Shown: positions 1 to 7,148 of the stretch, piece by piece
How the letters are laid out: each line of letters begins with the position of its first letter
How positions within the stretch are numbered: position 1 is the stretch's first letter
Source: Flavobacteriales bacterium UBA7430
GTDB taxonomy: Bacteria > Bacteroidota > Bacteroidia > Flavobacteriales > UBA7430
Length of the DNA stretch: 29,766 nt
Reading direction: 5' to 3'
Assembly: GCA_002478765.1 (NCBI GenBank)
Contig: DLQO01000022.1
Coordinates: 1,770 to 31,535, forward strand
Position numbers and translations under genes: made by a program
The notes under the pieces: generated by a model
The model's input: the letters and a program-made list of their open reading frames with translations, nothing else
Told to the model about the DNA's origin: nothing
Databases searched by the model: none

Positions 1-274
1 ATTTAGTGCTCTCTGAAAATGTGTGATTTTTCAGAAATTTTTCAGAATTACCATGTCCTAAACACAAAAACAGGACATCAATATCAGGATTGATTTGATT
101 GCTAAATTTTAAATTGGAATGCCCCAACAGGTCTTGATGCATCTCAGAAACACTCATGCCTGAATTGGAATGACTGTACAAGAAATCTATATTTACGTTC
201 GGGTGGTGAACAAGACAACGAATTAGTTCTCCTGCGACATACCCACTACTTCCTACAACTCCTACTTGTATCAT
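1..274 (-). CDS. argC: N-acyl-gamma-glutamyl-phosphate reductase, N-terminal part (cut by window start)
   Basis: The minus strand from 274 reads MIQVGVVGSSGYVAGELI, the N-terminal Rossmann fold with G-x-x-G-x-x-G that binds NADP in ArgC. About 91 codons are present and the gene runs off the window at base 1, so the catalytic Cys is not visible. ArgC reduces the acylated gamma-glutamyl phosphate to the semialdehyde in arginine synthesis. In Bacteroidota the acyl group may be succinyl rather than acetyl; that is family knowledge and not visible here. The ATG shares one base with the argG stop (TAATG), so translation is probably coupled. Identification rests on the N-terminus and on its position behind argG. 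Confidence 0.9.
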   Translation of the reverse strand, partial: MIQVGVVGSSGYVAGELIRCLVHHPNVNIDFLYSHSNSGMSVSEMHQDLLGHSNLKFSNQINPDIDVLFLCLGHGNSEKFLKNHTFSESTK

Positions 275-1464
275 TACTTTTTATTTACATGGTTAAAAAT
301 CTGCATGGAATTGGCGAGTATTTTTGTAAAACCTTTTACGTCGTCTCCAGACCAATTTTTGTTGATCTCTCCGTACTCACCAAAATCTGATGTCATTAAA
401 TCGTGAGATGATTCAATCCCATCAACGGTGAATCGATATGGATTCAATTGTATAAACACTTTACCCGACACATTCTCCTGTGTGTCTGATAAAAAAGTTT
501 CTATGTTTCGCATTACGGGCTCAAAATATTGTGCTTCGTGAATGAACATGCCGTACCAATTCGCCAATTGTTCTTTCCAGTGCAATTGCCACTTAGATAA
601 TGTATGTTTTTCTAGCGTATGATGTGCTTTAATGATGATGCTTGATGCTGCTGCTTCAAAGCCTACGCGCCCTTTGATTCCGATGATCGTATCGCCCACG
701 TGAATATCTCTCCCTATGGCGTACTTATTGGCGATATTTTCAATGTGCTCAATGGCATCTATAGGCTTCATTTGAACGCCATTAACTCCTGAAATCTCTC
801 CTTTGGTAAATTGAATAACCAATTCCTGAGTCTCTTTAACTTCAAGTTGGCTGGGATATGCTGTTTCTGGTAAAGATTTGTGTGACGTTAATGTTTCAGC
901 ACCACCAACGCTGGTTCCCCATAAACCCTTATTTACTGAGTATTGAGCTTTCTTCCAGTCTACCTCAACGCCATGTTTTGCCAAGTATTCGATTTCAGCC
1001 TTTCTTGAAAGTTGTTGATCTCTAATCGGAGTAATGATGGTAATCTCAGGAGCTATGAGTTGAAAAATTAAATCAAAACGTATTTGATCATTCCCTGCCC
1101 CTGTACTCCCGTGTGCAATAAATTTTGCATCTATAGATTTTGCATACTTCGCTAAAGAAATTGCTTGATAAATTCGTTCTGCACTTACCGACAATGGATA
1201 TGTGTTGTTTTTAAGAACATTCCCAAATATGAGATATTTGATGATGTGGTCGTAATAGGCTTGGGTTTCCTCTAATGTTTCGTGATTAACGACACCAAGC
1301 GAAATAGCTTTATCGGCAACTTCGACCAATTCTGTCTTTGAAAAACCGCCCGTATTGACAATCGCTGAGTAAACGTCAAATTGCTTCTCATGCTTTAGGT
1401 ATTTAACACAGTAAGAGGTATCCAAACCACCACTAAATGCAAGTACTATTTTATCCTTTTTCAT
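274..1464 (-). CDS. argG: Argininosuccinate synthase
   Basis: This 396-aa cytosolic enzyme joins citrulline and aspartate using ATP to make argininosuccinate, the penultimate step to arginine. The N-terminus has the N-type ATP pyrophosphatase loop LAFSGGLDTSYC (about residues 8-19). STGAGNDQIRFD (about 120-131) is the citrulline/aspartate-binding region, and VGGAETLTSH follows near 186-195. The length is usual for the compact Bacteroidota form. The ATG at 1464 places the P-loop at the normal distance from the N-terminus. It lies 76 bp after the GNAT gene and overlaps argC by one base, so the three look like one transcript. Confidence 0.96.
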   Translation of the reverse strand: MKKDKIVLAFSGGLDTSYCVKYLKHEKQFDVYSAIVNTGGFSKTELVEVADKAISLGVVNHETLEETQAYYDHIIKYLIFGNVLKNNTYPLSVSAERIYQAISLAKYAKSIDAKFIAHGSTGAGNDQIRFDLIFQLIAPEITIITPIRDQQLSRKAEIEYLAKHGVEVDWKKAQYSVNKGLWGTSVGGAETLTSHKSLPETAYPSQLEVKETQELVIQFTKGEISGVNGVQMKPIDAIEHIENIANKYAIGRDIHVGDTIIGIKGRVGFEAAASSIIIKAHHTLEKHTLSKWQLHWKEQLANWYGMFIHEAQYFEPVMRNIETFLSDTQENVSGKVFIQLNPYRFTVDGIESSHDLMTSDFGEYGEINKNWSGDDVKGFTKILANSMQIFNHVNKK

Positions 1465-1540
1465 CTTAGGAACTTTTAAATGTTATCAAGTTGTTTTTTA
1501 GAACGAAAGTCGTTGTATTGGTTGTTGCAAATTAAAAGCA

Positions 1541-2074
1541 TTACAATTCTTTGAAATCACAAACCATACCTGTACAAAGACACATCGATTTATTGGTTCG
1601 TTGTAAGACGTCATAATTGGTGCAATTCTGACAGCCTTTCCAAAAATTCTCATCGGTCGTTAATTCAGAAAAAGCTACCGGTTTATAGCCCAAATCAGAA
1701 TTTATTTTCATCACCGCCATACTGGTCGTAATCCCAAACAATTTGGATTCTGGGAATTTATTTTTAGACAGCTCAAAAATCTCTTTTTTAATAGCCTTTG
1801 CGAGTCCCTTTTTACGATAATCAGGATGGATGATGAGCCCCGAATTAGCAACATATTTGTGACCTTCCCAACTTTCTATATAACAAAAACCAACAGCCAT
1901 ATCACCATCAAGAGCGATGACTGCGTTACCTTGAGTCATTTTCTCCTTTATGTATTCTGGCTTTCTTTTTGCAATACCTGTACCTCTAACTTTTGCCGCT
2001 TTTTCCATTATTTCACAAATGAAATGTGCGTGTTTTTCATGACTTTTATTGGTCACTTGAATGTTAAATTGCAT
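1541..2074 (-). CDS. GNAT acyltransferase of the arginine cluster (candidate N-acylglutamate synthase) with C-terminal Cys cluster
   Basis: This 177-aa protein has a GNAT fold. The acyl-CoA pyrophosphate loop is DYRKKGLAK (85-93), preceded by the strand SGLIIHP. The motif VRGTGIAKR near 29-37 looks specific to the family. Beyond the GNAT core is a tail with five cysteines, C148-x2-C151, C165-x-C167 and C172, which could bind a metal. Being first in a GNAT-argG-argC cluster, it is a good candidate for the enzyme that acylates glutamate at the start of the pathway, with acetyl-CoA or succinyl-CoA as donor. The donor cannot be read from sequence. The ATG at 2074 is the only start that fits the domain. 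Confidence 0.85.
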   Translation of the reverse strand: MQFNIQVTNKSHEKHAHFICEIMEKAAKVRGTGIAKRKPEYIKEKMTQGNAVIALDGDMAVGFCYIESWEGHKYVANSGLIIHPDYRKKGLAKAIKKEIFELSKNKFPESKLFGITTSMAVMKINSDLGYKPVAFSELTTDENFWKGCQNCTNYDVLQRTNKSMCLCTGMVCDFKEL

Positions 2075-2077
2075 AAC

Positions 2078-2100
2078 AAAAAGATTTAACGTTTGTTAAA
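2078..2100 (-). promoter_or_regulatory. Small hairpin plus T-run directly before the GNAT start codon (possible attenuator or operator)
   Basis: The minus strand has TTTAAC, a 4-nt loop, GTTAAA and then TCTTTTT, ending about three bases before the ATG at 2074. The six-pair stem has only one G-C pair, so alone it would be a weak terminator. Its dyad symmetry could also serve a DNA-binding regulator. The rest of the 2075-2347 leader has short inverted repeats (CTCCT/AGGAG across the Arg codons near 2180-2205, and GCGGG/CCCTGC near 2141-2156). Confidence 0.3.
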
Positions 2101-2160
2101 ATATGTGTTGGATAGAAAGAAATTATGAAGAGTGGCATAAGCAGGGATTCCCGCGAAAAA

Positions 2161-2268
2161 CTATTGCCTATTGGGTTGCCTCCTAAATCTGTCTTGAGGA
2201 GAGAAACATCCAATACCAATGGTAAGAACAGGGCGTTCTAATGGCGTGTATTTATTTACTTGCTTCAT
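2161..2268 (-). CDS. Possible 35-aa Arg-rich leader peptide of the arginine operon
   Basis: A short ORF sits in the untranslated leader in front of the GNAT-argG-argC cluster. It encodes 35 residues with five Arg, four of them in the last nine (ending DRFRRQPNRQ). These four are encoded by AGA, AGG, AGG and AGG. It starts about 4-8 bases below a predicted transcription start, so it would be almost leaderless. Arg codons near the end of a leader ORF are what ribosome-stalling attenuation would need. The reading is inferential: there is no recognised family, the Shine-Dalgarno is absent, and the frame stays open 30 codons further upstream by chance or otherwise. Confidence 0.35.
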   Translation of the reverse strand: MKQVNKYTPLERPVLTIGIGCFSPQDRFRRQPNRQ

Positions 2269-2276
2269 TGTAGCTG

Positions 2277-2284
2277 CAAAGATA
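2277..2284 (-). promoter_or_regulatory. Bacteroidetes -7 promoter element for the arginine operon
   Basis: The minus strand reads TATCTTTG, an exact match to TAnnTTTG. Transcription would begin near 2272, giving the GNAT-argG-argC mRNA a leader of about 195 nt. No TTG -33 box is found at the usual distance. Confidence 0.5.
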
Positions 2285-2346
2285 TACAAAAACAACGTAT
2301 TATCTACACTTAATCCTAAATTAAGCGAATAATATGTTCCATGAAA

Positions 2347-2382
2347 CAAAAAATGCACTCCTTATAAGGAGTGCATTTTTTG
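2347..2382 (-). terminator. Rho-independent terminator of the peroxiredoxin gene
   Basis: A perfect palindrome with arms containing TGCACTCCTTA is flanked by A6 on one side and T6 on the other. It lies 15 bases past the ahpC stop. Its symmetry means it could also stop transcription from the other direction. It separates ahpC from the arginine operon promoter. Confidence 0.9.
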
Positions 2383-2396
2383 TCTGTAATTGAATA

Positions 2397-3029
2397 CTAG
2401 TTATTTGCTAGGTAATCAGCAGTACCTTGATGAGATGGCTTCATAGCCTCTTTTCCTTTCGCCCAATTGGCTGGACAAACATCGCCATTTTCTTCTACGA
2501 AAGTTAGCGCATCAACCATTCGTATAGCCTCATCAACATTTCTTCCAAGTGGAAGGTTGTTAACAACTTGATGTTGTACAACGCCTTCCTTGTCGATTAA
2601 GAATAAACCACGATAAGCAACCAATTCAGCATCTGCTTGCAATTGGTCATCTTCGCTGATGAAATAGTCACCCGTTAATACATCGAAATTCTTTGAAATT
2701 GTTTTATTCGTGTCAGCAACAATAGGGTAAGTGATTCCTTTAATACCTCCTTTGGACTTTTCCATTTGCAACCATCCCCAGTGAGACATTTCGGTATCCG
2801 TAGAAACAGCAACAACTTCTGTATTTCTTGATTGAAACTCACCTAATTTCTCCTGAAATGCGTGTAACTCTGTTGGACATACAAAAGTGAAATCTTTAGG
2901 GTAGAAGAATAATATTACATTTTTCTTACCTAAATATTGCTCTAAAGAAAAATCTGCTTCAACAGATACTCCGTTAACGACTGCTTTTGCTGAAAAATTC
3001 GGCGCTTTTCTACCTACTAATACTGCCAT
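2397..3029 (-). CDS. Typical 2-Cys peroxiredoxin (AhpC/Prx1 type)
   Basis: This 210-aa cytosolic thiol peroxidase reduces hydrogen peroxide and organic hydroperoxides. FYPKDFTFVCPTE holds the peroxidatic Cys51, and the C-terminal VCPANW holds the resolving Cys185, the arrangement of the AhpC/Prx1 class. The C-terminal tail ends in YLANN rather than a clear YF motif, so sensitivity to overoxidation cannot be judged. The start is taken at MAVLVGRKAP. The frame stays open 19 codons further up, but that stretch is Lys-rich and overlaps the predicted promoter element at 3071-3078. No AhpF or thioredoxin reductase is adjacent. Confidence 0.95.
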   Translation of the reverse strand: MAVLVGRKAPNFSAKAVVNGVSVEADFSLEQYLGKKNVILFFYPKDFTFVCPTELHAFQEKLGEFQSRNTEVVAVSTDTEMSHWGWLQMEKSKGGIKGITYPIVADTNKTISKNFDVLTGDYFISEDDQLQADAELVAYRGLFLIDKEGVVQHQVVNNLPLGRNVDEAIRMVDALTFVEENGDVCPANWAKGKEAMKPSHQGTADYLANN

Positions 3030-3070
3030 TTTTTTTGTTTTAAGTTTTTTAAGTCTTTTTTTTCTCGAGA

Positions 3071-3078
3071 CAAAATTA
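3071..3078 (-). promoter_or_regulatory. -7 promoter element of the peroxiredoxin gene
   Basis: The minus strand reads TAATTTTG, an exact match to TAnnTTTG, about 42 bases before the chosen ATG. This supports the shorter ahpC start. The -33 element is not clear. Confidence 0.5.
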
Positions 3079-3143
3079 CAAAACATTCACAAAAATGAAG
3101 GTCGTAATTGAAATAGATTTAAAGACACAATTCTTTATTCATA

Positions 3144-4310
3144 TCAACTTACCTTTGGGAAGGCCAAAACAAACTGAGTCCATTCGCCATAATCGGATTG
3201 ACAAGTCACATCTCCACCAAAATCTCTCATTATACGTTTGCAAAAAGCCAAGCCCAAACCTCTTCCCTCAGTAAAAGAAAAACTCCTATATCCTTCAAAA
3301 ACACCAATCAGCTCATCTTCGGGAATTCCAATCCCATTATCTTTAAAGTATAGCTTGTTCCAGTCATCTCCATTTTCCAACCTAATTTGAATTTTGCCAT
3401 CAGGTTTGTTTACAAGATAAAACAGTGCATTCTTGAAAAGATTAAACAATACGTAAACAAGAGAATTCTCATCACCCAAAAATTCAAAATCCTGCTTGAG
3501 GTCTAACTCAACCTTTTCTTTTCTATCGATATTCGTGTAAGCAAAATCTTCAAAGGCTTGGGATACAACCCTACCCATATTAATGACCTTAAAATCAGAC
3601 TTATTGATGGATTCATTTTTAATATTCTTCAACATTAAATCCACAATCATCTCAGATCGATTAGAGAAATGCAATCCTCTGTTGATAATATTTACAATAG
3701 AGTCCGTTGTTGTGTTTGGGTATTTTATTTTCTGATGAAACAACTCATTTTTTATGGCTGAAAAGTTAAGGCCAAACATATTCAATGAATTTTTCATCTC
3801 AAACGCCACACTTCCTGCAAATCGTTCCAAATACTCATTTATACTTAACATTTTTCGATACGTTTGTATCGCACCAATAATTTCGAACTCTAGTTTGCTA
3901 AAGGAAGTCTCCTCTTCAAACAAACATCCATCGATATGGTACTTTTTTGTAATCGACTTTTCAGGAAATGAGGTTGGGTAACCTGTTCTTAATATGACTC
4001 TTGTATTTTCATTTTGGAGTTCTGTTCTGATAAAATTCAGCAGCAGCAAGCCAACATCATCACCTTCCAAATGAACGTCTAGAATAATGAGAGCTATATC
4101 GTCATTACTCATTAATATTTGTTTCGTCTCATTTATTGTGTAAGACTCTAGTATTTTAAAACCTCTCCCTGCATAGGACATTTTCTTAAGAAGTAATCCG
4201 GTTGCTTTCTGAACAGAAAACCGATCATCTACAACCAATACTTTCCAATATTGATCATCAATTTTTGTTTGTTCAACATCTGTAATTACTTCGGAAACTT
4301 CGTGCTTCAT
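3144..4310 (-). CDS. Receiver domain + histidine-kinase-like ATPase protein lacking the phospho-accepting His
   Basis: This 388-aa soluble signalling protein has no membrane segment. The N-terminal receiver (about 23-150) has acidic pair D28-D29, phospho-acceptor D78 (LIILDVH) and T109, but the conserved Lys position reads FEEE. A helical segment follows at 158-195 reading SVAFEMKNSL, where kinases have A-H-E-x-x-N-P-L, so residue 170 is Phe instead of His. The ATPase domain is intact: N-box N290/N294, G1 DNGIGIP (324-330) and G2 GRGLGLAF (349-356). Without His it cannot autophosphorylate in the usual way; it may act as a phosphatase, scaffold or ATP-driven switch controlled by its receiver. 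It lies 14 bases after the 147-aa gene and probably shares its transcript. Confidence 0.85.
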   Translation of the reverse strand: MKHEVSEVITDVEQTKIDDQYWKVLVVDDRFSVQKATGLLLKKMSYAGRGFKILESYTINETKQILMSNDDIALIILDVHLEGDDVGLLLLNFIRTELQNENTRVILRTGYPTSFPEKSITKKYHIDGCLFEEETSFSKLEFEIIGAIQTYRKMLSINEYLERFAGSVAFEMKNSLNMFGLNFSAIKNELFHQKIKYPNTTTDSIVNIINRGLHFSNRSEMIVDLMLKNIKNESINKSDFKVINMGRVVSQAFEDFAYTNIDRKEKVELDLKQDFEFLGDENSLVYVLFNLFKNALFYLVNKPDGKIQIRLENGDDWNKLYFKDNGIGIPEDELIGVFEGYRSFSFTEGRGLGLAFCKRIMRDFGGDVTCQSDYGEWTQFVLAFPKVS

Positions 4311-4324
4311 AATAAACTGATATA

Positions 4325-4768
4325 TTAGTTAATAGATGGGGGCAGCAGACAAGAATCTAGGGCGGATTTAGCGTGTTTTGAAAGTATTTTTAAAGTTGCA
4401 AAATTACCTGCTTCTCTTAAAATAGTTTGAAAAATTAAATGTTTATCTTTTTCATAATCACTCACAGAGGTATGGGAGAGAATCATCTGAATGTGACTTA
4501 TACTTGCTAAAATTTTATAATCCTTATGAGAAAGTCTTTTCGTTTTTGTCGTTCCAATTTTGAGCTTTTTTTTTAAATCAATAAATGTGTAAGACACCAA
4601 AACTTCTTGAGATAAACGATCAATCGTATCTACCATCTCAGTAACTCTTTCATACTCAATTGACATTTCTTGATCTTTCAAAATGTATACATACACCGAA
4701 GCTATTTCAGTCAGTATGGTTATGTCATTTACCTTATTTGATATCTTTAATTCAGAGAAATCACTCAT
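4325..4768 (-). CDS. Unrecognised 147-aa protein paired with the receiver/ATPase protein
   Basis: I do not recognise a family. The protein has no signal peptide or membrane segment and its composition suggests mostly alpha helices, with charged stretches such as DLKKKLKIGTTKTKRLSHK near 64-82. A His occurs in LSHKDYKILASISHIQ, but no histidine-phosphotransfer motif can be claimed. It is first in a two-gene unit, 14 bases before the receiver/ATPase gene, with a good promoter upstream. A partner or phosphotransfer role is an inference from this arrangement only. The ATG at 4768 lies about 39 bases below the predicted promoter. Confidence 0.7.
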   Translation of the reverse strand: MSDFSELKISNKVNDITILTEIASVYVYILKDQEMSIEYERVTEMVDTIDRLSQEVLVSYTFIDLKKKLKIGTTKTKRLSHKDYKILASISHIQMILSHTSVSDYEKDKHLIFQTILREAGNFATLKILSKHAKSALDSCLLPPSIN

Positions 4769-4800
4769 TACATCAGTACTAATAAATATATATATATATG

Positions 4801-4831
4801 TAAAGTTATTAATTTTTAATATCCTCTACAA
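4801..4831 (-). promoter_or_regulatory. Promoter of the two-gene signalling unit
   Basis: The minus strand has TTG (4831-4829), a 20-base spacer and TAACTTTA (4808-4801), close to the Bacteroidetes TTG-N19-TAnnTTTG pattern. An (AT)n run follows between it and the start codon. Confidence 0.5.
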
Positions 4832-4899
4832 GTAAATGTGCTTAATTATTGGTGATGATTGTTTTAAAAAAAGAAAAAAGTGTAACTGAACTGAATAGA

Positions 4900-4924
4900 A
4901 GATCCGCCTATGGCTGATTGCGGA
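4900..4924 (-). terminator. Weak hairpin after the alpha/beta hydrolase gene
   Basis: Immediately beyond the stop at 4925, the minus strand has ATCCGC and GCGGAT separated by about 13 bases, then a pyrimidine-rich stretch without a clean T run. It may be a terminator. The rest of 4769-4924 holds only A/T-rich sequence and the promoter above. Confidence 0.3.
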
Positions 4925-5752
4925 TTAATCTTCCGTGAGAAAAACAATGGAAGCCCGCACAACACGGTTGAGCTCTGAAGGTAAATTTGTTCCTTCATAG
5001 GGATGAGTCGCTCCAAAAGTATGACCAGCTTTGTCAATTTTTAATAGTTCAGACCCGTTTACCGTATGATGTAATTCTTTAGCCTCACTAAAATCCACAG
5101 CAGTGTCATTTGTACCGTGAATTATGAGTAAGGGTACATCGATGGCTCGACTGTTCTCTAGAACATCCAGTCTACGTTCATGCTTTTTATAATTCTCGTA
5201 AAATTGATAATATAGAGGCATCATTTGCATGGTTCTTCCATTATAAATGTATTGAACTCCTGTTTCACGCCAATCAGATCGTTCGGCTGGAAATCGTCTT
5301 TTAAAATCACAAACCGAGGCCCAAGTAATCGCTTTTTTAATTCTTTGATCTTGTGAAGTTCTGAGTAATGCAATCCCTCCCCCTCTACTATGACCCATTA
5401 CAGCTAATTTCGATAGATTAACATCTAACTCTGATGACTGAAGCCAATCGATTACGAGACCTAATTCATTGAGTTCAATCTCATAATTGTTATTTCCAAA
5501 AGCCTCTAAATCAACAAAATCGACTGGATGATCAGACGTAACTCCGTTGTGAGAAAAATTAAACTTTATGAACAAAAAACCTTGTGCCGCGAATGTATTA
5601 GCAAATACATTTGACGCCCCCCAATCCTTGAAACCTTTGTATCCATGAACATAAATGATTGGTATCATAGACCGCGAAGATTCAGAATACCTATAATCTA
5701 TAGATATGATTCGTTGGTTCGTTCCTACTATTTCGATATGCTTTTCAATCAT
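4925..5752 (-). CDS. Alpha/beta hydrolase (dienelactone-hydrolase/peptidase-S9-like)
   Basis: This 275-aa cytosolic hydrolase has the full triad: Ser122 in the elbow GHSRGG, Asp216 in IHGTND and His244 in AGHTFGA. YVHGYKGFKDWG (34-45) supplies the oxyanion region. FNFSHNG and the tight helix after the elbow resemble prolyl-oligopeptidase/dienelactone-type esterases, but the substrate cannot be inferred. No signal peptide is present. The ATG overlaps the upstream pterin dehydratase stop by four bases (ATGA), so translation is likely coupled, although no biochemical link between the two is evident. Confidence 0.9.
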   Translation of the reverse strand: MIEKHIEIVGTNQRIISIDYRYSESSRSMIPIIYVHGYKGFKDWGASNVFANTFAAQGFLFIKFNFSHNGVTSDHPVDFVDLEAFGNNNYEIELNELGLVIDWLQSSELDVNLSKLAVMGHSRGGGIALLRTSQDQRIKKAITWASVCDFKRRFPAERSDWRETGVQYIYNGRTMQMMPLYYQFYENYKKHERRLDVLENSRAIDVPLLIIHGTNDTAVDFSEAKELHHTVNGSELLKIDKAGHTFGATHPYEGTNLPSELNRVVRASIVFLTED

Positions 5753-5979
5753 ATCAACTGATCTATCAAACGGGTCAAAAGAAAATCTTTTTCCGTAATT
5801 GCATCTCCCGCATCATGCGTACAAAATGTCAAGGTCAATCTGTTGTATACATTATGAATTTCGGGGTGGTGATTTTCTCTTTCACACAATTCAGCAACAC
5901 CATTAATAAAATCAATAGCTTCTCTAAAACTGTTGAATGTATAATCTTTAACTAGTTTCCCTTCTTTTTCTTTCCACAT
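5749..5979 (-). CDS. 4a-hydroxytetrahydrobiopterin dehydratase (pterin carbinolamine dehydratase)
   Basis: This short 76-aa protein carries the PCD signature ENHHPEIHNVYNRLTLTFCTHDAG (about 36-58 in two parts), with active-site His37, His38 and His55. PCD dehydrates the 4a-carbinolamine pterin made by aromatic amino acid hydroxylases. The start MWKEKEGKLV gives a short N-terminus, which I recall as usual for Bacteroidota members. An in-frame extension upstream has no good start codon. It sits 11 bases after bshA and overlaps the hydrolase by four bases. No aromatic amino acid hydroxylase gene is in the window. Confidence 0.9.
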   Translation of the reverse strand: MWKEKEGKLVKDYTFNSFREAIDFINGVAELCERENHHPEIHNVYNRLTLTFCTHDAGDAITEKDFLLTRLIDQLI

Positions 5980-5990
5980 ATTCCATCCGT

Positions 5991-7145
5991 TTAAATTGCT
6001 GATTTTGAACGCTGATTGTTCGATTTGCCCAAAGCTTCCTGATACACCTCTTCATAAAGAGGTAAAATCTTAGGTAGATCGTAGTGTTTAGCGATCTGAT
6101 TTGCTTGTACGGAAAAACTGCGATACTTTTCGCCATCACTCAGTAAGGAAATCGCATCATCAGCCATTTTATCCAAATCTCCAACCTCAGATGTGAAACC
6201 TGTTTTACCATCAATATTTACGCGAGCTAAACCACCGATATTCGTTGATATTACGGGGATCGATGCAGCCATAGCTTCGAGAGCAACCAAACCAAAACTT
6301 TCTTTCTCTGAAGGCAATAAAAACAGATCGGATATGGCTAATAAACGTGACACATCTTTTATTTTACCTAAAAATTTAACATCATCAGAACACCCCATTT
6401 CACGGCATAAATACTCGGCAACCTCTCTTTGTGGTCCATCTCCAACCATTAAAAGTTTTACCGGCAACTTTGACCTTACTTTTGCAAAAATTCGGATTAC
6501 ATCAGTAACTCTTTTCACAGGTCTAAAATTAGAAATATGAATGATGATCTTTTCTTTTCCAGATGTGAAGTGTGCATGTAGGTCTTGATCGAAAATGTAA
6601 TTGTGTAAGCTAAAATCGATGAAGTTTGGGATTACCTTAATTTCATTTCGAATGGCAAAATAAGATAATGTTTCTTCCTTCAAACTTTGCGAAACAGCAG
6701 TGACTACATCCGAATGATTGATTGAAAATGTAACGGCTGGGGTTATCGTAGGATTTTTCCCTACCAAGCTTATATCTGTTCCGTGAAGTGTTGTTACTAT
6801 GGGGATATTTATTCCTTCATCTGCAAGCATTTGCTTCGCTAAATAAGCAACATAGGCATGGGGTATGGCATAATGAACATGTAATAAATCTAATTTCTCA
6901 AACTTGACGACATCCAACAACTTACAGGCTAAACTAAGCTCGTAAGGAGGGTAATCGAATAGTGGATAGTCTACGACTCTAACCTCATGAAAGACCACAT
7001 TGTTCATCTGTTCGCTTAATCGAACCGGCTGTCGATATGCTATAATATGAACCTCATGCCCCTTATCTGCCAAAGCCTTACCTAACTCGGTTGCTACGAT
7101 ACCACTACCACCAAAAGTTGGGTAACAAACAATTCCTATTCTCAT
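5991..7145 (-). CDS. bshA: N-acetyl-alpha-D-glucosaminyl L-malate synthase (bacillithiol synthesis)
   Basis: This 384-aa GT4-family glycosyltransferase transfers GlcNAc from UDP-GlcNAc to L-malate, the first step of bacillithiol synthesis. The N-terminus MRIGIVCYPTFGGSGIVATELG is nearly the signature of the family, and HVHYAIPHAYVAYLA follows near 110-124. The donor-site motif EKESFGLVALE carries the E-x7-E pair typical of GT4. No signal peptide is seen. It is three bases downstream of the NagZ-like gene and 11 bases before the pterin dehydratase, so it lies within a tight operon. The bshB and bshC genes are not in the window. Confidence 0.92.
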   Translation of the reverse strand: MRIGIVCYPTFGGSGIVATELGKALADKGHEVHIIAYRQPVRLSEQMNNVVFHEVRVVDYPLFDYPPYELSLACKLLDVVKFEKLDLLHVHYAIPHAYVAYLAKQMLADEGINIPIVTTLHGTDISLVGKNPTITPAVTFSINHSDVVTAVSQSLKEETLSYFAIRNEIKVIPNFIDFSLHNYIFDQDLHAHFTSGKEKIIIHISNFRPVKRVTDVIRIFAKVRSKLPVKLLMVGDGPQREVAEYLCREMGCSDDVKFLGKIKDVSRLLAISDLFLLPSEKESFGLVALEAMAASIPVISTNIGGLARVNIDGKTGFTSEVGDLDKMADDAISLLSDGEKYRSFSVQANQIAKHYDLPKILPLYEEVYQEALGKSNNQRSKSAI

Positions 7146-7148
7146 AAC

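Noticed and set aside
2269..2358. Upstream 30-codon extension of the leader ORF, giving 65 aa
   Set aside because: It overlaps the ahpC terminator arm and crosses the predicted -7 promoter box, so it is probably not transcribed as part of that reading frame.
3030..3086. N-terminal extension of the peroxiredoxin (19 residues)
   Set aside because: It overlaps the -7 element at 3071-3078 and is Lys-rich with no match to the family; MAVLVGRKAP is the usual N-terminus.
4783..4800. AT dinucleotide run as a repeat element
   Set aside because: It is only about nine units long in A/T-rich promoter DNA, with no second copy seen.
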